DNA of 64,000 bases from Limivivens faecihominis (GTDB lineage Bacteria > Bacillota > Clostridia > Lachnospirales > Lachnospiraceae). Below are positions 32,523 to 40,864 of this stretch, one piece after another (positions within the stretch are counted from its first letter, which is position 1; each line of letters opens with the position of its first letter). The stretch lies in NCBI RefSeq assembly GCF_020686945.1, contig NZ_JAJEPR010000017.1:1-64000 (forward strand), given 5' to 3'. The position numbers and the translations under genes were made by a program. The notes under the pieces were generated by a model. The model had not been told where the DNA came from and searched no databases. It worked only from the letters and a program-made list of their open reading frames with translations.

Positions 32523-33542
32523 CCCGGTGGGATCGACAAAGTAACACTGGATGCTTTTACTGCAATTGCAGTTCATTCTGATATGAAACGCACCGGTTAC
32601 CTCTCCTGTTCCAATGACAGCCTGAACAAATTTTTCTCCAACATCATCTGGGGACAGAAAGGAAATTTTGTAGACGTACCAACCGACTGCCAGCAGCGCG
32701 ACGAACGTCTGGGCTGGGCCGGCGGAAAACACTACGGAGACTGGCTGGGACTGGATGCTCCATCAGGAAGTTATAAAGGAGCCTCCGATGAAACCTTTAT
32801 CGCCTCCGCTTTCTACGCATATTCCACTTCCCTGGTAATAAAAGCAGGTAACGTGCTGGGCGAAGACGTTTCGGAATTCGAAGATCTGTATGCACATATC
32901 ATAAAAACCTTCCGCAGCCAGTATCCTGTTTACCATACCCAGACAGAATGCGTCCTTGCTGCTCATTTTAAGCTGGCAGAAAACTGCCAGGCCGCAGCTG
33001 ACCAGCTGGCAGAAATGATCACAGCCTGCGGTAATCATCTGGAGACCGGCTTTGTGGGCACTCCATATCTCCTGCATGTACTCAGTGAATACGGACATCT
33101 GAAACTGGCCTACACATTATTGCTCCGGGAAAAATATCCCTCCTGGCTCTACCCGGTAACCAAAGGCGCCACCACGATCTGGGAACATTGGGACGGCATT
33201 ATGGAAGATGGGAACTTCTGGAGCTCTGACATGAATTCTTACAATCATTATGCTTACGGCTCCGTGGCTGACTGGGTCTATATGGTGGCTGCCGGAATCA
33301 ATACCGTGGAAAATGCCCCCGGATACGAAAAAATCCTGATCGCACCACACCCTGATACCCGTCTTGACTGGTTAAAGGCAGTTCTGGAAACCAGACATGG
33401 AAAAGTTACTTCCGAATGGAAAAAAGAAGAGAACTTCTGGCGGTATGAGATTACCACACCGGTAGATACTGCAATTGTTATTGATGGAAAGAATTATCAG
33501 GTGAAAGCGGGAAGCTATTGTTTTTACAGTGAACAGAAATAA
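32523..33542 (+). pseudogene. GH78 alpha-L-rhamnosidase, N-terminally and internally deleted
   Basis: About 340 residues. The frame enters at KVTLDAFTAIAVHSDMKRTGYLSCSNDSLNKFFSNIIWGQKGNF and reaches the catalytic-region motif VPTDCQQRDERLGW. It then jumps from GWAG straight to GKHYGDWLGLDAPSGSYKGASDETFI. In family members more than 100 residues lie there, including DAQ...F and the WGDA stretch. The rest (TTIWEHWDG...NSYNHYAYGSVADWVY, the conserved His/Glu substrate region) and the C-terminal beta domain are intact to a natural stop. Full enzymes have ~900 residues, so the first ~400 are also gone. The internal deletion is in frame. Confidence 0.8.
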
Positions 33543-33560
33543 AAATGGCTTTCTTTTAAA

Positions 33561-33597
33561 AAAGGGCTGACGCACAAAAATGTGCGCCGGCCCTTTT
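33561..33597 (+). terminator. terminator between convergent genes at 33.6 kb
   Basis: AAAGGGCTGaCGCACA and TGTGCGcCgGCCCTTTT pair around AAAA; usable from the GH78 side. Confidence 0.8.
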
Positions 33598-33643
33598 ACA
33601 GGTATATCCTCAATCCGTATTTACTGCCCGATTCAGCTGATTT

Positions 33644-34483
33644 TTATTCCGCGATCAGTTTATCCAGCAGGTCTTTCGCCATGCGGATATCTTTCTTCTG
33701 CTCGTCGCCGTCAATCTCGCGCTCGATGGTGATGTCACCTTCGTAACCGACCTCTTTTAATTTGGCGATAAAGGCGGGGTAGTTGACTTTGCCCTGGCCC
33801 AGGGGTACTTCATCGCCGAGGTGATGGCCATCGGTCGGATATTTGCCGTCTTTGCCGTGGATTCCCATAACGTACTCGCCGAAGACCTCCAGAGCGTCCA
33901 CCGGGTTTGCTTTGCCGTACATCAGAAGGTTTGCGGGGTCAAGGTTGATTCCCACATTGCCTTTTCCGAGAGCCTTTTCAATATCCTGGATGGCACGTTT
34001 CAGGGTGACAGGGGTCTCCTGACCGGTCTCAAAGAGGAAATTCTGTCCGTTCTCCTTACATTTTGCCACGATGGTCTTGCAGGCTACGAGCACCTCTTCG
34101 TATTTGGGATCATAGGGGTTCTCCGGCATGAAACCGACATGGGTTGCCAGATCGGTCACATGGATCTTTTTCGCAAAATCAGAACCCTCCAGAATCATTT
34201 TCATTCTCTCTACGCGATAATCAGTGGGTACCAGGCCCAGGGTCAGCTGGCCTTCATAGAAATCCCAGACCCGACGGCCTTCCCAGCCGCACCAGAAGGC
34301 AGTCACACGGATGCCAAACTTCTCAATGGCTTTGTTGATCTTCTCGACCATCACATCGTCGTGAAGGGTCGGGCGATCCCAGCACACCAGCTGGCAGCTG
34401 TCCACGCCGAGTTCTTTTAACTCGGTAAATTTTGCCTCGATGTCCGTTTTACTGGTAAACTGAACTAAAACTCCTACTTTCAT
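33644..34483 (-). CDS. sugar phosphate isomerase/epimerase family protein
   Basis: A 279-residue TIM-barrel protein of the xylose-isomerase-like/AP endonuclease 2 fold. It begins MKVGVLVQFTSKTDIEAKFTELKELGVDSCQL. Likely metal ligands lie in FLFETGQETP (Glu), VGINLDPANLLMYG (Asp), MGIHGKDGKYP (His) and DITIEREIDG (Glu). Members isomerise or epimerise keto-sugars, inosose or hydroxypyruvate; the substrate cannot be read from sequence. The start at 34483 has GGGAGG 6-7 bases upstream. It follows the Gfo/Idh/MocA gene by 20 bases, and the pair is divergent from the ROK-dehydrogenase genes, so a common inositol- or amino-sugar-like pathway is plausible. Confidence 0.85.
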   Translation of the reverse strand: MKVGVLVQFTSKTDIEAKFTELKELGVDSCQLVCWDRPTLHDDVMVEKINKAIEKFGIRVTAFWCGWEGRRVWDFYEGQLTLGLVPTDYRVERMKMILEGSDFAKKIHVTDLATHVGFMPENPYDPKYEEVLVACKTIVAKCKENGQNFLFETGQETPVTLKRAIQDIEKALGKGNVGINLDPANLLMYGKANPVDALEVFGEYVMGIHGKDGKYPTDGHHLGDEVPLGQGKVNYPAFIAKLKEVGYEGDITIEREIDGDEQKKDIRMAKDLLDKLIAE

Positions 34484-34503
34484 TGATATCCTCCCACATC
34501 TTC

Positions 34504-35538
34504 TCAGTGATGCTTTTTCTTTTCGATATATTCTTTCGCCATCTTCCATTCTTTGATTGCAAGCTCTGCGGACTTCACACCCTCGCTCAGCGGTGCAAGC
34601 TCTACCGGCTTATCATCGCGCACGCACTCAAAGAAATATTTGATCTCTGTAAAATACGGGCCGAGGTTGGAGATATTGATTCCGGCCACGTCGCTTTCTT
34701 CCTCATATTCGGAAGGCAGCTCGGGAATTTCCACTTCTCCGTCCGGTTTGTAAATCTCAAGGGAAGGAGTTGCTCCGCTGTCAAACACCAGGGTGGCCTT
34801 TTCAAAGCAGGCTCTGTAGGTCGCATGGAATTTCAGGCTCGGAGAAATATCCCAAATTCCTTCTGCCGTCACAAAAGTGTCATCATATTCATAGGAAGCA
34901 ACGATCTGATTGACCATTCCGCTGGGGAACTCCGTTGCTTTCACATCCATGCTCTTCGGCTCGCCCAGCATATAGCGGATGAAATCCAGATCATGCACAT
35001 GCAGGTCCAGAACCACGGAACCGCTCTTCTTCTCATCCTGGAACCAGTTTTCAAAACCCCATCTCACGTCGCCGCTGATTCGCTGCATTACCATGGATTT
35101 TAACTTTCCGTATCTTCCGGAATCATAGGCTTCCTTCAGGAATTTGTACTCTTTGAAGGAACGTACCACCTGGCCAACCATGACTTTCTTTCCGCTGCGC
35201 TTCTCCGCGTCAAGAAGGGCCTGGCAGTCCTCCTCTGTGAGGCAGACCGGTTTCTCAACGAAAACATTCATGCCTTTTTCCAGGGCTGCGATCGCGTGTT
35301 CCGCATGCATGTAGCTCGGAAGACAAATATGAACGATATCCAGCTCCTCATTTTTGATCAGATCCATGCCATACTCGTAGGTCCTTGCATTGGGGAAATA
35401 AGAAGCTGCCTTATCCAGAAATTCCTTTCTGCACTCAGCGATACAGGTGACTTCCACGCCCTCCTGCTCTGCGAGTGCCCGTAAGGACAGATAATGTGTG
35501 GTGCCCATTCCTCCACAGCCGATAATACCGATTTTCAT
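34504..35538 (-). CDS. Gfo/Idh/MocA family oxidoreductase
   Basis: A 344-residue NAD(P)-dependent sugar dehydrogenase. The Rossmann motif is KIGIIGCGGMGTTHY (GxGxxG-type), and the catalytic-lysine motif is VFVEKPVCLTEEDCQ (EKP, ~95). The substrate-side helix with VLDLHVHDLDFIRYMLGEP provides the usual Asp-His pair. Such enzymes oxidise or reduce inositols, glucose or amino sugars at C1-C4 positions. It is first in an operon with the isomerase, transcribed away from the ROK regulator. Confidence 0.9.
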   Translation of the reverse strand: MKIGIIGCGGMGTTHYLSLRALAEQEGVEVTCIAECRKEFLDKAASYFPNARTYEYGMDLIKNEELDIVHICLPSYMHAEHAIAALEKGMNVFVEKPVCLTEEDCQALLDAEKRSGKKVMVGQVVRSFKEYKFLKEAYDSGRYGKLKSMVMQRISGDVRWGFENWFQDEKKSGSVVLDLHVHDLDFIRYMLGEPKSMDVKATEFPSGMVNQIVASYEYDDTFVTAEGIWDISPSLKFHATYRACFEKATLVFDSGATPSLEIYKPDGEVEIPELPSEYEEESDVAGINISNLGPYFTEIKYFFECVRDDKPVELAPLSEGVKSAELAIKEWKMAKEYIEKKKHH

Positions 35539-35614
35539 CTCAATACCTCACTTTTCTTATGATTATTTTTATCTTGCTTCTTTTCGTTTTTTAATTTGTC
35601 CGGTGGCTTTACTA

Positions 35615-35636
35615 TTTGATTAAAAAAATTTTCAAA
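35615..35636. promoter_or_regulatory. candidate ROK operator in the divergent intergenic region
   Basis: The 327-base gap 35539-35865 separates the two divergent units. TTTGATTAAA and AATTTTCAAA make an imperfect palindrome typical in size and AT content of ROK/XylR operators, ~80 bases before the dehydrogenase start. A TTTACTATT motif occurs both here (35608) and near the ROK gene (35843). The remainder of the gap is AT-rich with no further gene. Confidence 0.4.
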
Positions 35637-35874
35637 CCATTTTTTTCGGACTTAGCCTAAGCATATCATCAACCCTTCGCACTGTCAATATTATTTCTTC
35701 TTTTTCACTTCCACCCTGTGATCTTTGTATATTTTATACAGTTTTTCACCATCTCTTTCGTCACTCTTACAATTTTCCCGCTTCTCCTATTTCGTATTGC
35801 CTATTCCTTTTATTTATGATAGGATATTGTTATTCCGGTGATTTTACTATTAACAGAGACAGGAGATGAGAATT

Positions 35875-37083
35875 TTGAAATTTATCAATCAGCAGCTGAT
35901 CAAGGATACCAATATGAAGCATCTTTACACTTCTATTTATCATAATCCCGGAATCTCCCGCGCTCATCTCTCCAAACAGACCGCTTTAAGCAAAACGACG
36001 GTATCCACCTTAATTGATGAATTGATTGAGCGAAATTTTATTCTGGATGGCGGAGCCGGCGAATCCGGCACAACGGGCCGGAAACCCAATCAGCTCTACC
36101 TCCGCCGCAACAGCCATTTCGTTGTGGTTTTCAACTGGTACGAGAACCGGATTTATACCCATCTGGTAGACATTGCGGGGACTTCCGTCTTTCAGGAAGC
36201 CTGCGAGCTGAAACAGGGAGAAGCTTACGTTTCCGCCTCCCGGAACTGTTTCCAGAATTCCGTCCTGCAGCACTGCGCTCCCGATGAGATCCTGGGAATC
36301 TGCGTGGTCATTGCTGCCATGATCGATGAAAAACACGGGGAAATTTACTCCACCACCATCAGCCTTCCCTCTATGGAAGGTTCCCAGATCCTGGATTCTC
36401 TTAAGGAAGCTTTTCCGGATTATCCGGTGGATCTTTTGAACGATACCGCCTGCTATTCCTACGCAGAGAAGATCTACGGGGGCATCACAGAGAAAAATTT
36501 CGCCTTTATCAATTTTGGAAACCGGGGCATCGGTGCTTCCCTTTTCGTGGACGGCTCCATGCTGGGAAAGGCCAGCGGCTCTTTTACCCAGTTCGGCCAC
36601 TATTCTGTGGACCCCGAAGGGCCTTTATGCGTCTGCGGAAACCATGGCTGCCTGGAGGCTCTCATCGCGGAGCCCAGGCTTAAGGAGCGAAGCGTGGAAT
36701 TTGGCGAGATCCCTTCCTTAAATTCCCTTTCCCAGGTGACTTTTTCTGACCTTGGAAAGGCAGCTACCTTCCGGGATCCTGTGGCCCTTGCCATGACCCA
36801 GGAGATCGCCCTGGAGCTTTCCCTGGCTCTAAGCAACCTCATATGTACCGTCAATCCCTCACTCATCGTTCTGGGTGGAAAAATCCCAGATCTCGGGGAA
36901 GCTTTCCTCGAGGACGTCCGGAAAAACTTAAAAAAGACCGGTTTCCGCCGTATGGTGGACGCCGTGCAGGTGCGCTATTCCAGGCTCCAAAGCGATTCTT
37001 TCCTAAATGGAGCCATGAAATATTTTTTTGATATCCATTATTCTTTCACAGATAAAAATCCATCAGGATTTTTTATCGGATAA
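35875..37083 (+). CDS. ROK family transcriptional regulator
   Basis: A ~402-residue XylR/NagC-type repressor. The N-terminal winged helix reads PGISRAHLSKQTALSKTTVSTLIDELIERNFI, followed by a ROK kinase-like sugar-binding domain with NFGNRGIGASLFVDG and the zinc motif CVCGNHGCLEAL (~262). AGGAG directly touches the ATG at 35866 with no spacing, whereas a TTG at 35875 has 9 bases, so TTG is the likely start (MKFINQQLIKDTN). It probably senses a sugar and controls both the divergent dehydrogenase-isomerase operon and the next gene, whose ATG lies 10 bases after its stop. Confidence 0.87.
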   Translation: MKFINQQLIKDTNMKHLYTSIYHNPGISRAHLSKQTALSKTTVSTLIDELIERNFILDGGAGESGTTGRKPNQLYLRRNSHFVVVFNWYENRIYTHLVDIAGTSVFQEACELKQGEAYVSASRNCFQNSVLQHCAPDEILGICVVIAAMIDEKHGEIYSTTISLPSMEGSQILDSLKEAFPDYPVDLLNDTACYSYAEKIYGGITEKNFAFINFGNRGIGASLFVDGSMLGKASGSFTQFGHYSVDPEGPLCVCGNHGCLEALIAEPRLKERSVEFGEIPSLNSLSQVTFSDLGKAATFRDPVALAMTQEIALELSLALSNLICTVNPSLIVLGGKIPDLGEAFLEDVRKNLKKTGFRRMVDAVQVRYSRLQSDSFLNGAMKYFFDIHYSFTDKNPSGFFIG

Positions 37084-37093
37084 GGAGGTTATT

Positions 37094-38152
37094 ATGAAAA
37101 AACTGAAGATCGCAATTGTAGGCTGCGGAAGAATTTCCGTTTCCTATGCGGATTCCTTCCGCAGACTGGCAGACGAGATCGAGCTTGTCTACGCCGTAGA
37201 CAAAGTTCCTGAGAAGGCAAAAAAATTCGCCGATGAGTTCGGCTGTGCCTGGACGACAGATTTTGATGAGATTCTGGATAAGGACATCGACGTCGTTCAC
37301 CTGTGCCTGCCCCATTTTCTCCATCCCGTCATGGCCATCAAAGCCATGAAAGCAGGTATCAACGTGCTGACAGAGAAACCCATCGCCATTTCCCTGCAGG
37401 ACGCAGACCGGATGCTGGAGGTTCAGAAGGAGACCGGCGTAAAGCTGGGCTGCATCTTCCAGACCCGCTACACGAAGAGTGTGGAAAAATTAAGAGAAAT
37501 GATCCAGCGCGGAGATTTCGGAAAAATCCTCACTGCCCGCTCCTACCTGACCTGGAACCGCCCGCTGAACTACTATGACAGCAGCGACTGGAAAGGCACC
37601 TGGGACAAAGAGGGCGGTGGCGTTCTCATCGACCAGGCCATCCACAGCATCGACCGTGTCCGTTTCATGCTGGACAGCGACGTGGAGTGGATCGACGGCA
37701 GCGTTCACAACTACGCCCATAAATTCGTAAAAGTCGAGGATTCCGCAGATGCGGCCATCATGTTCAAGAACGGCTGTCTCTACAACCTCTACGCCTGCAA
37801 TATCTACGGTGACGACTCTCCCATCAACATCGAGTTCATCGGAGAAAAAGGCCGCTGCGGCCTGATTCAGGATATGGGCTACTATGATCTGGATGGCACC
37901 TACGCTGAGATCCGGAACACCTACGAAACCACAAACGTAGGTCCGGATTACTGGGGAAGCAGCCACCACATCCAGCTCCGCGATTTCTATCGCTCCGTCC
38001 GCGAGGATCTGCCGGTAGCGGTCGATGGACTCGAGGGCAGAAAGACCCTGGAGATGATCAAAGGTATTTACCTTTCTTCCATGAAGAGAGAGCGTGTCAC
38101 CCTTCCCTTCGAGGATGTAATTTATTCCGACGTCAATACGGAAGCTGAATAA
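37094..38152 (+). CDS. Gfo/Idh/MocA family oxidoreductase
   Basis: A 352-residue dehydrogenase paralogous to that at 34504. It has KIAIVGCGRISVSYADSF (NAD-binding), CLPHFLHPVMAIKAMKAGINVLTEKPIAISLQDAD (EKP catalytic-lysine motif) and GGGVLIDQAIHSIDRVRFML with the expected Asp and His. AAGGAGG lies 6 bases before the ATG, and the ROK stop 10 bases upstream, so regulator and enzyme are co-transcribed. Two such enzymes with a sugar isomerase suggest a two-step redox-epimerisation of one sugar or inositol. A GC-rich terminator follows. Confidence 0.9.
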   Translation: MKKLKIAIVGCGRISVSYADSFRRLADEIELVYAVDKVPEKAKKFADEFGCAWTTDFDEILDKDIDVVHLCLPHFLHPVMAIKAMKAGINVLTEKPIAISLQDADRMLEVQKETGVKLGCIFQTRYTKSVEKLREMIQRGDFGKILTARSYLTWNRPLNYYDSSDWKGTWDKEGGGVLIDQAIHSIDRVRFMLDSDVEWIDGSVHNYAHKFVKVEDSADAAIMFKNGCLYNLYACNIYGDDSPINIEFIGEKGRCGLIQDMGYYDLDGTYAEIRNTYETTNVGPDYWGSSHHIQLRDFYRSVREDLPVAVDGLEGRKTLEMIKGIYLSSMKRERVTLPFEDVIYSDVNTEAE

Positions 38153-38159
38153 AAAACAA

Positions 38160-38198
38160 CCGCCGCGAGCTTTGATTGGTCCGCGGCGGTATTTTTAT
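38160..38198 (+). terminator. terminator after the second Gfo/Idh/MocA gene
   Basis: CCGCCGCG and CGCGGCGG form an 8-bp perfect stem, followed by TATTTTTATTTT. Confidence 0.88.
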
Positions 38199-38245
38199 TT
38201 TCGCTCCACTGTCCGCCTTTTCAGGCGAAACAGAGAGCATTTTTC

Positions 38246-39433
38246 TTACAGATATTTTTTCAGGGTGTCTACCTTGTCCAGTTTCTCCCAGGGCAGATCC
38301 AGGTCATGACGACCAAAGTGACCGTAAGCTGCGGTCTGACGGTAGATCGGACGGCGAAGGTCAAGCATCTTGATGATTCCAGCCGGACGAAGATCGAAGT
38401 TCTCACGGATGATCTCGGTCAGACGCTCATCGGAAAGTTTGCCGGTTCCGAAAGTATCAACCATGATGGAAGTCGGATGAGCAACGCCGATTGCGTAGGA
38501 CAGCTGAATCTCGCACTTGTCAGCCAGACCTGCGGCAACGATGTTCTTTGCCACATAACGGGCTGCGTAAGCTGCAGAACGGTCAACCTTGGTGCAGTCT
38601 TTTCCGGAGAAAGCTCCGCCGCCGTGACGGGCATATCCGCCGTAGGTGTCTACGATGATTTTTCTTCCGGTCAGTCCGCTGTCACCGTGCGGTCCGCCGA
38701 TTACGAAACGGCCGGTCGGGTTGATATAATATTTTGTATTCTCATCGACCATCTCCTTCGGAAGGATCGGATCGAAGACATATTTCTTGATATCCTTGTG
38801 GATCTGCTCCTGAGTTACATCCGGATCATGCTGAGTGGAAAGTACCACTGCATCCAGACGTACCGGCTTGTCGTTCTCATCGTACTCAACCGTAACCTGG
38901 CTCTTTCCATCCGGACGAAGGTAGGACAGGGTTCCGTCTTTACGAACCTTGGTCAGCTGACGGGTCAGCTTGTGAGCCAGCATAATTGCATAGGGCATAT
39001 ACTCCTCGGTCTCGTTGGTTGCATAACCGAACATCATACCCTGGTCGCCGGCGCCGATGGCATCGATCTGCTCGTCGTTCATCTGGTTCTCTTTTGCTTC
39101 CAGCGCTTTGTCAACGCCCATAGCGATATCGGTGGACTGCTCGTCGATGGCAGTGATCACGCCGCAGGTGTCAGCGTCAAAACCGTATTTACCTCTGGTG
39201 TAACCAATCTCACGAACGGTATCGCGAACGATTTTCTGAATATCTACATAAGCCTTGGTGGTGATCTCACCCATTACCAGAACCATACCGGTGGTGGTTG
39301 CGGTCTCGCAGGCTACGCGGCTCATGGGATCCTGTGCTAAGAGAGCGTCCAGAATCGCGTCGGAAATGGCATCGCACATTTTATCCGGATGTCCCTCTGT
39401 TACGGACTCGGATGTGAATAATCTTTTATCCAT
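38246..39433 (-). CDS. metK: S-adenosylmethionine synthetase
   Basis: A 395-residue enzyme making S-adenosylmethionine from methionine and ATP. Signatures are FTSESVTEGHPDKMCDAISDAILDALL at the N-terminus, GAGDQGMMFGYA (~115), the Gly-rich GGGAFSGKDCTKVDRSAAY (~260) and FVIGGPHGDSGLTGRKIIVDTYGG. Length and motifs match MetK throughout. The gene is controlled by an upstream SAM-I riboswitch with its own terminator: high product level stops transcription. It is a single-gene unit. The coding sequence runs from an ATG with AGGAGG 6-7 bases upstream. Confidence 0.97.
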   Translation of the reverse strand: MDKRLFTSESVTEGHPDKMCDAISDAILDALLAQDPMSRVACETATTTGMVLVMGEITTKAYVDIQKIVRDTVREIGYTRGKYGFDADTCGVITAIDEQSTDIAMGVDKALEAKENQMNDEQIDAIGAGDQGMMFGYATNETEEYMPYAIMLAHKLTRQLTKVRKDGTLSYLRPDGKSQVTVEYDENDKPVRLDAVVLSTQHDPDVTQEQIHKDIKKYVFDPILPKEMVDENTKYYINPTGRFVIGGPHGDSGLTGRKIIVDTYGGYARHGGGAFSGKDCTKVDRSAAYAARYVAKNIVAAGLADKCEIQLSYAIGVAHPTSIMVDTFGTGKLSDERLTEIIRENFDLRPAGIIKMLDLRRPIYRQTAAYGHFGRHDLDLPWEKLDKVDTLKKYL

Positions 39434-39492
39434 GTTCTCCTCCTTGGATAATGCTTGCTTATATTTTCTCTTCTGTCCTGTTTATCACATAA

Positions 39493-39515
39493 GAAAAGGC
39501 CCGCACAAGCGGACC
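39493..39515 (-). terminator. riboswitch expression-platform terminator
   Basis: On the minus strand GGTCCGC-TTGT-GCGGGCC (one G-T pair) is followed by TTTTCTTA, ~25 bases after the SAM-I aptamer. Confidence 0.85.
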
Positions 39516-39538
39516 AACTTATCTATGACAGGTTAATC

Positions 39539-39637
39539 CTCTTATTGTTCGATATTACTCGCTCAGGTTGGCACCTTCCTTCGAGGGGTTGCCGTGACTT
39601 CACAGATCCTATGTATCTCCATCACTCTGAATAAGAG
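39539..39637 (-). ncRNA. SAM-I (S-box) riboswitch
   Basis: Reading the minus strand, helix P1 is CTCTTAT/ATAAGAG. Between its arms lie the S-box landmarks: GAGTGATGGAGATACA, GGATCTGTGAAGTCACGGCAACC, AAGGTGCCAACCTGAGCGAG and AATATCGA. The terminator hairpin follows at 39493-39515, and metK begins ~60 bases further. With SAM bound the aptamer is formed and the terminator folds, so metK is off. Promoter boxes TTGACT (39705-39710) and TATGGT (39682-39687), 17 bases apart, lie upstream. Confidence 0.95.
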
Positions 39638-39765
39638 AAAATATAAAAAGGTTATTTAGTTATCTTTCATCTACGGGTATTACCATACACCATTACTGAC
39701 CATCAGTCAAGAAAATTTTTAATACCAGGGTCAAAACTTTTAAACTTGGGAGCCGTAGGTATCAT

Positions 39766-40620
39766 TTACTTATACTTTCGTTCGAGGGTAAAGCCCCGGC
39801 CCCGGACTTCGCTGATGTTCGTAATGCTGATGAAGGCTCTGGGATCGATCGTCTGGATCGCCAGATTTGCGCCGTAGAGCTTCCGGGCCGTGGTCACACA
39901 GAGCACTGCCATCTGTTCCTGGCGCATATAACCTGTCTCCACATGAACCAGAGTCACTCCCAGATCCATATCCGTCAGAAGTTCCTTCCGGATCTCTTCA
40001 TATTTATCAGAGATCACCAGAAGCTGTACTTTTCTCTCGCCCATGACCGTCACATAGTTGACCACCATGGAGGAAAGGAACACGTTGAGAATACCGTAAA
40101 GCACCTGGTCGCTGGTCGAGAAAAAGGCCTGCATCACCAACACGGTAAAATCGCAGACATAGAGGGAAATTCCCACCGGAATCCCGAACTTTTTCTGCAT
40201 AATCAGAGGCGGAATATCCAGTCCTCCTGTGGAAGCGCCCTGACGCACCACAAGGCCGATCCCTAGTCCCACCAGCACACCGCCGTAAATATCAGCCAGA
40301 AGAAGGTTGTCCGTCAGATGCATGATTCCCGGAATCCGCTCCAGCACATTCAGGCATAACGGATAGAAAAAAGTGCTCAGGATGATAGACATGGCAAACG
40401 CTTTTCCCATAAAAAACAGTCCCAGGAAAAACAGAATAAAATTCAGTACCCAGACCACATAACTCAGATTGATGCCGGTAAATTTATTAACGGCCAGACC
40501 AATACCGGTGGCCCCTCCCATAATGATCCCTGTTGACACCATAAAACAGTTTACCCCGAAGGCCAGAATAAAATTCCCAAGAAGGATCAAAATGAGTTTT
40601 TTTATCAGTGTTCGGTTCAT
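39766..40620 (-). CDS. YitT family membrane protein
   Basis: A 284-residue protein of the YitT/DUF161 family. The first ~190 residues hold five to six helices with FGVNCFMVSTGIIMGGATGIGLAVNK and ADIYGGVLVGLGIGLVVRQGASTGGLDI (the GGxDI signature). The C-terminal ~80 residues are the cytoplasmic DUF2179 domain (VISDKYEEIRKEL...GVTLVHVETGYM...ITNISEVRGRGF). Substrate and function are unestablished. It is a lone gene, divergent from the shell-protein operon. Confidence 0.85.
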   Translation of the reverse strand: MNRTLIKKLILILLGNFILAFGVNCFMVSTGIIMGGATGIGLAVNKFTGINLSYVVWVLNFILFFLGLFFMGKAFAMSIILSTFFYPLCLNVLERIPGIMHLTDNLLLADIYGGVLVGLGIGLVVRQGASTGGLDIPPLIMQKKFGIPVGISLYVCDFTVLVMQAFFSTSDQVLYGILNVFLSSMVVNYVTVMGERKVQLLVISDKYEEIRKELLTDMDLGVTLVHVETGYMRQEQMAVLCVTTARKLYGANLAIQTIDPRAFISITNISEVRGRGFTLERKYK

Positions 40621-40741
40621 TTTCTCTTCTCTCCTTTTTTTCTCATCGCTTCCGATTATATGTCATTCCTTTTTTCTTTGCAAACGACTGTGATAACGTG
40701 GTTTTGCGTCATTGCTTTATTGCGGCAGAATGCTTTCCCGG

Positions 40742-40770
40742 TTGCTTTTTCTACAAAAATCACATATACT
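40742..40770 (+). promoter_or_regulatory. promoter of the shell protein-apbE operon
   Basis: TTGCTT (40742-40747) and TATACT (40765-40770) with a 17-base spacer place the transcript start near 40777, a few bases before the hairpin. Confidence 0.65.
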
Positions 40771-40782
40771 GATAATGCCAGA

Positions 40783-40838
40783 GTTCCAAAGTCAAAAAGC
40801 CGTTCGTGCCTGCACGATAAGGTTTTTGACCTTGGAAC
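40783..40838 (+). promoter_or_regulatory. large 5'-leader hairpin of the shell protein operon
   Basis: GTTCCAAAGTCAAAAAGCC pairs with GGTTTTTGACCTTGGAAC (two imperfections), enclosing a second small hairpin GTGC-ct-GCAC. It sits at the 5' end of the transcript, ~27 bases before the ATG, has no T-run and ends before the GAGGGAGG ribosome site. It could stabilise the mRNA, act as an operator palindrome, or be a ligand-binding leader; it matches no riboswitch I know. Confidence 0.6.
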
Positions 40839-40864
40839 CCGCCAAACATGAGGGAGGAAGCGCC

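Noticed and set aside
31157..32539. 460-codon minus-strand frame over the MFS gene
   Set aside because: It is antisense to an evident twelve-helix transporter; composition (His, Gly, Gln, Asp) is that of a shadow frame and it lacks a ribosome site.
38306..39340. 344-codon plus-strand frame over metK
   Set aside because: MetK is unmistakable on the other strand; the plus frame is a by-product of its codon use.
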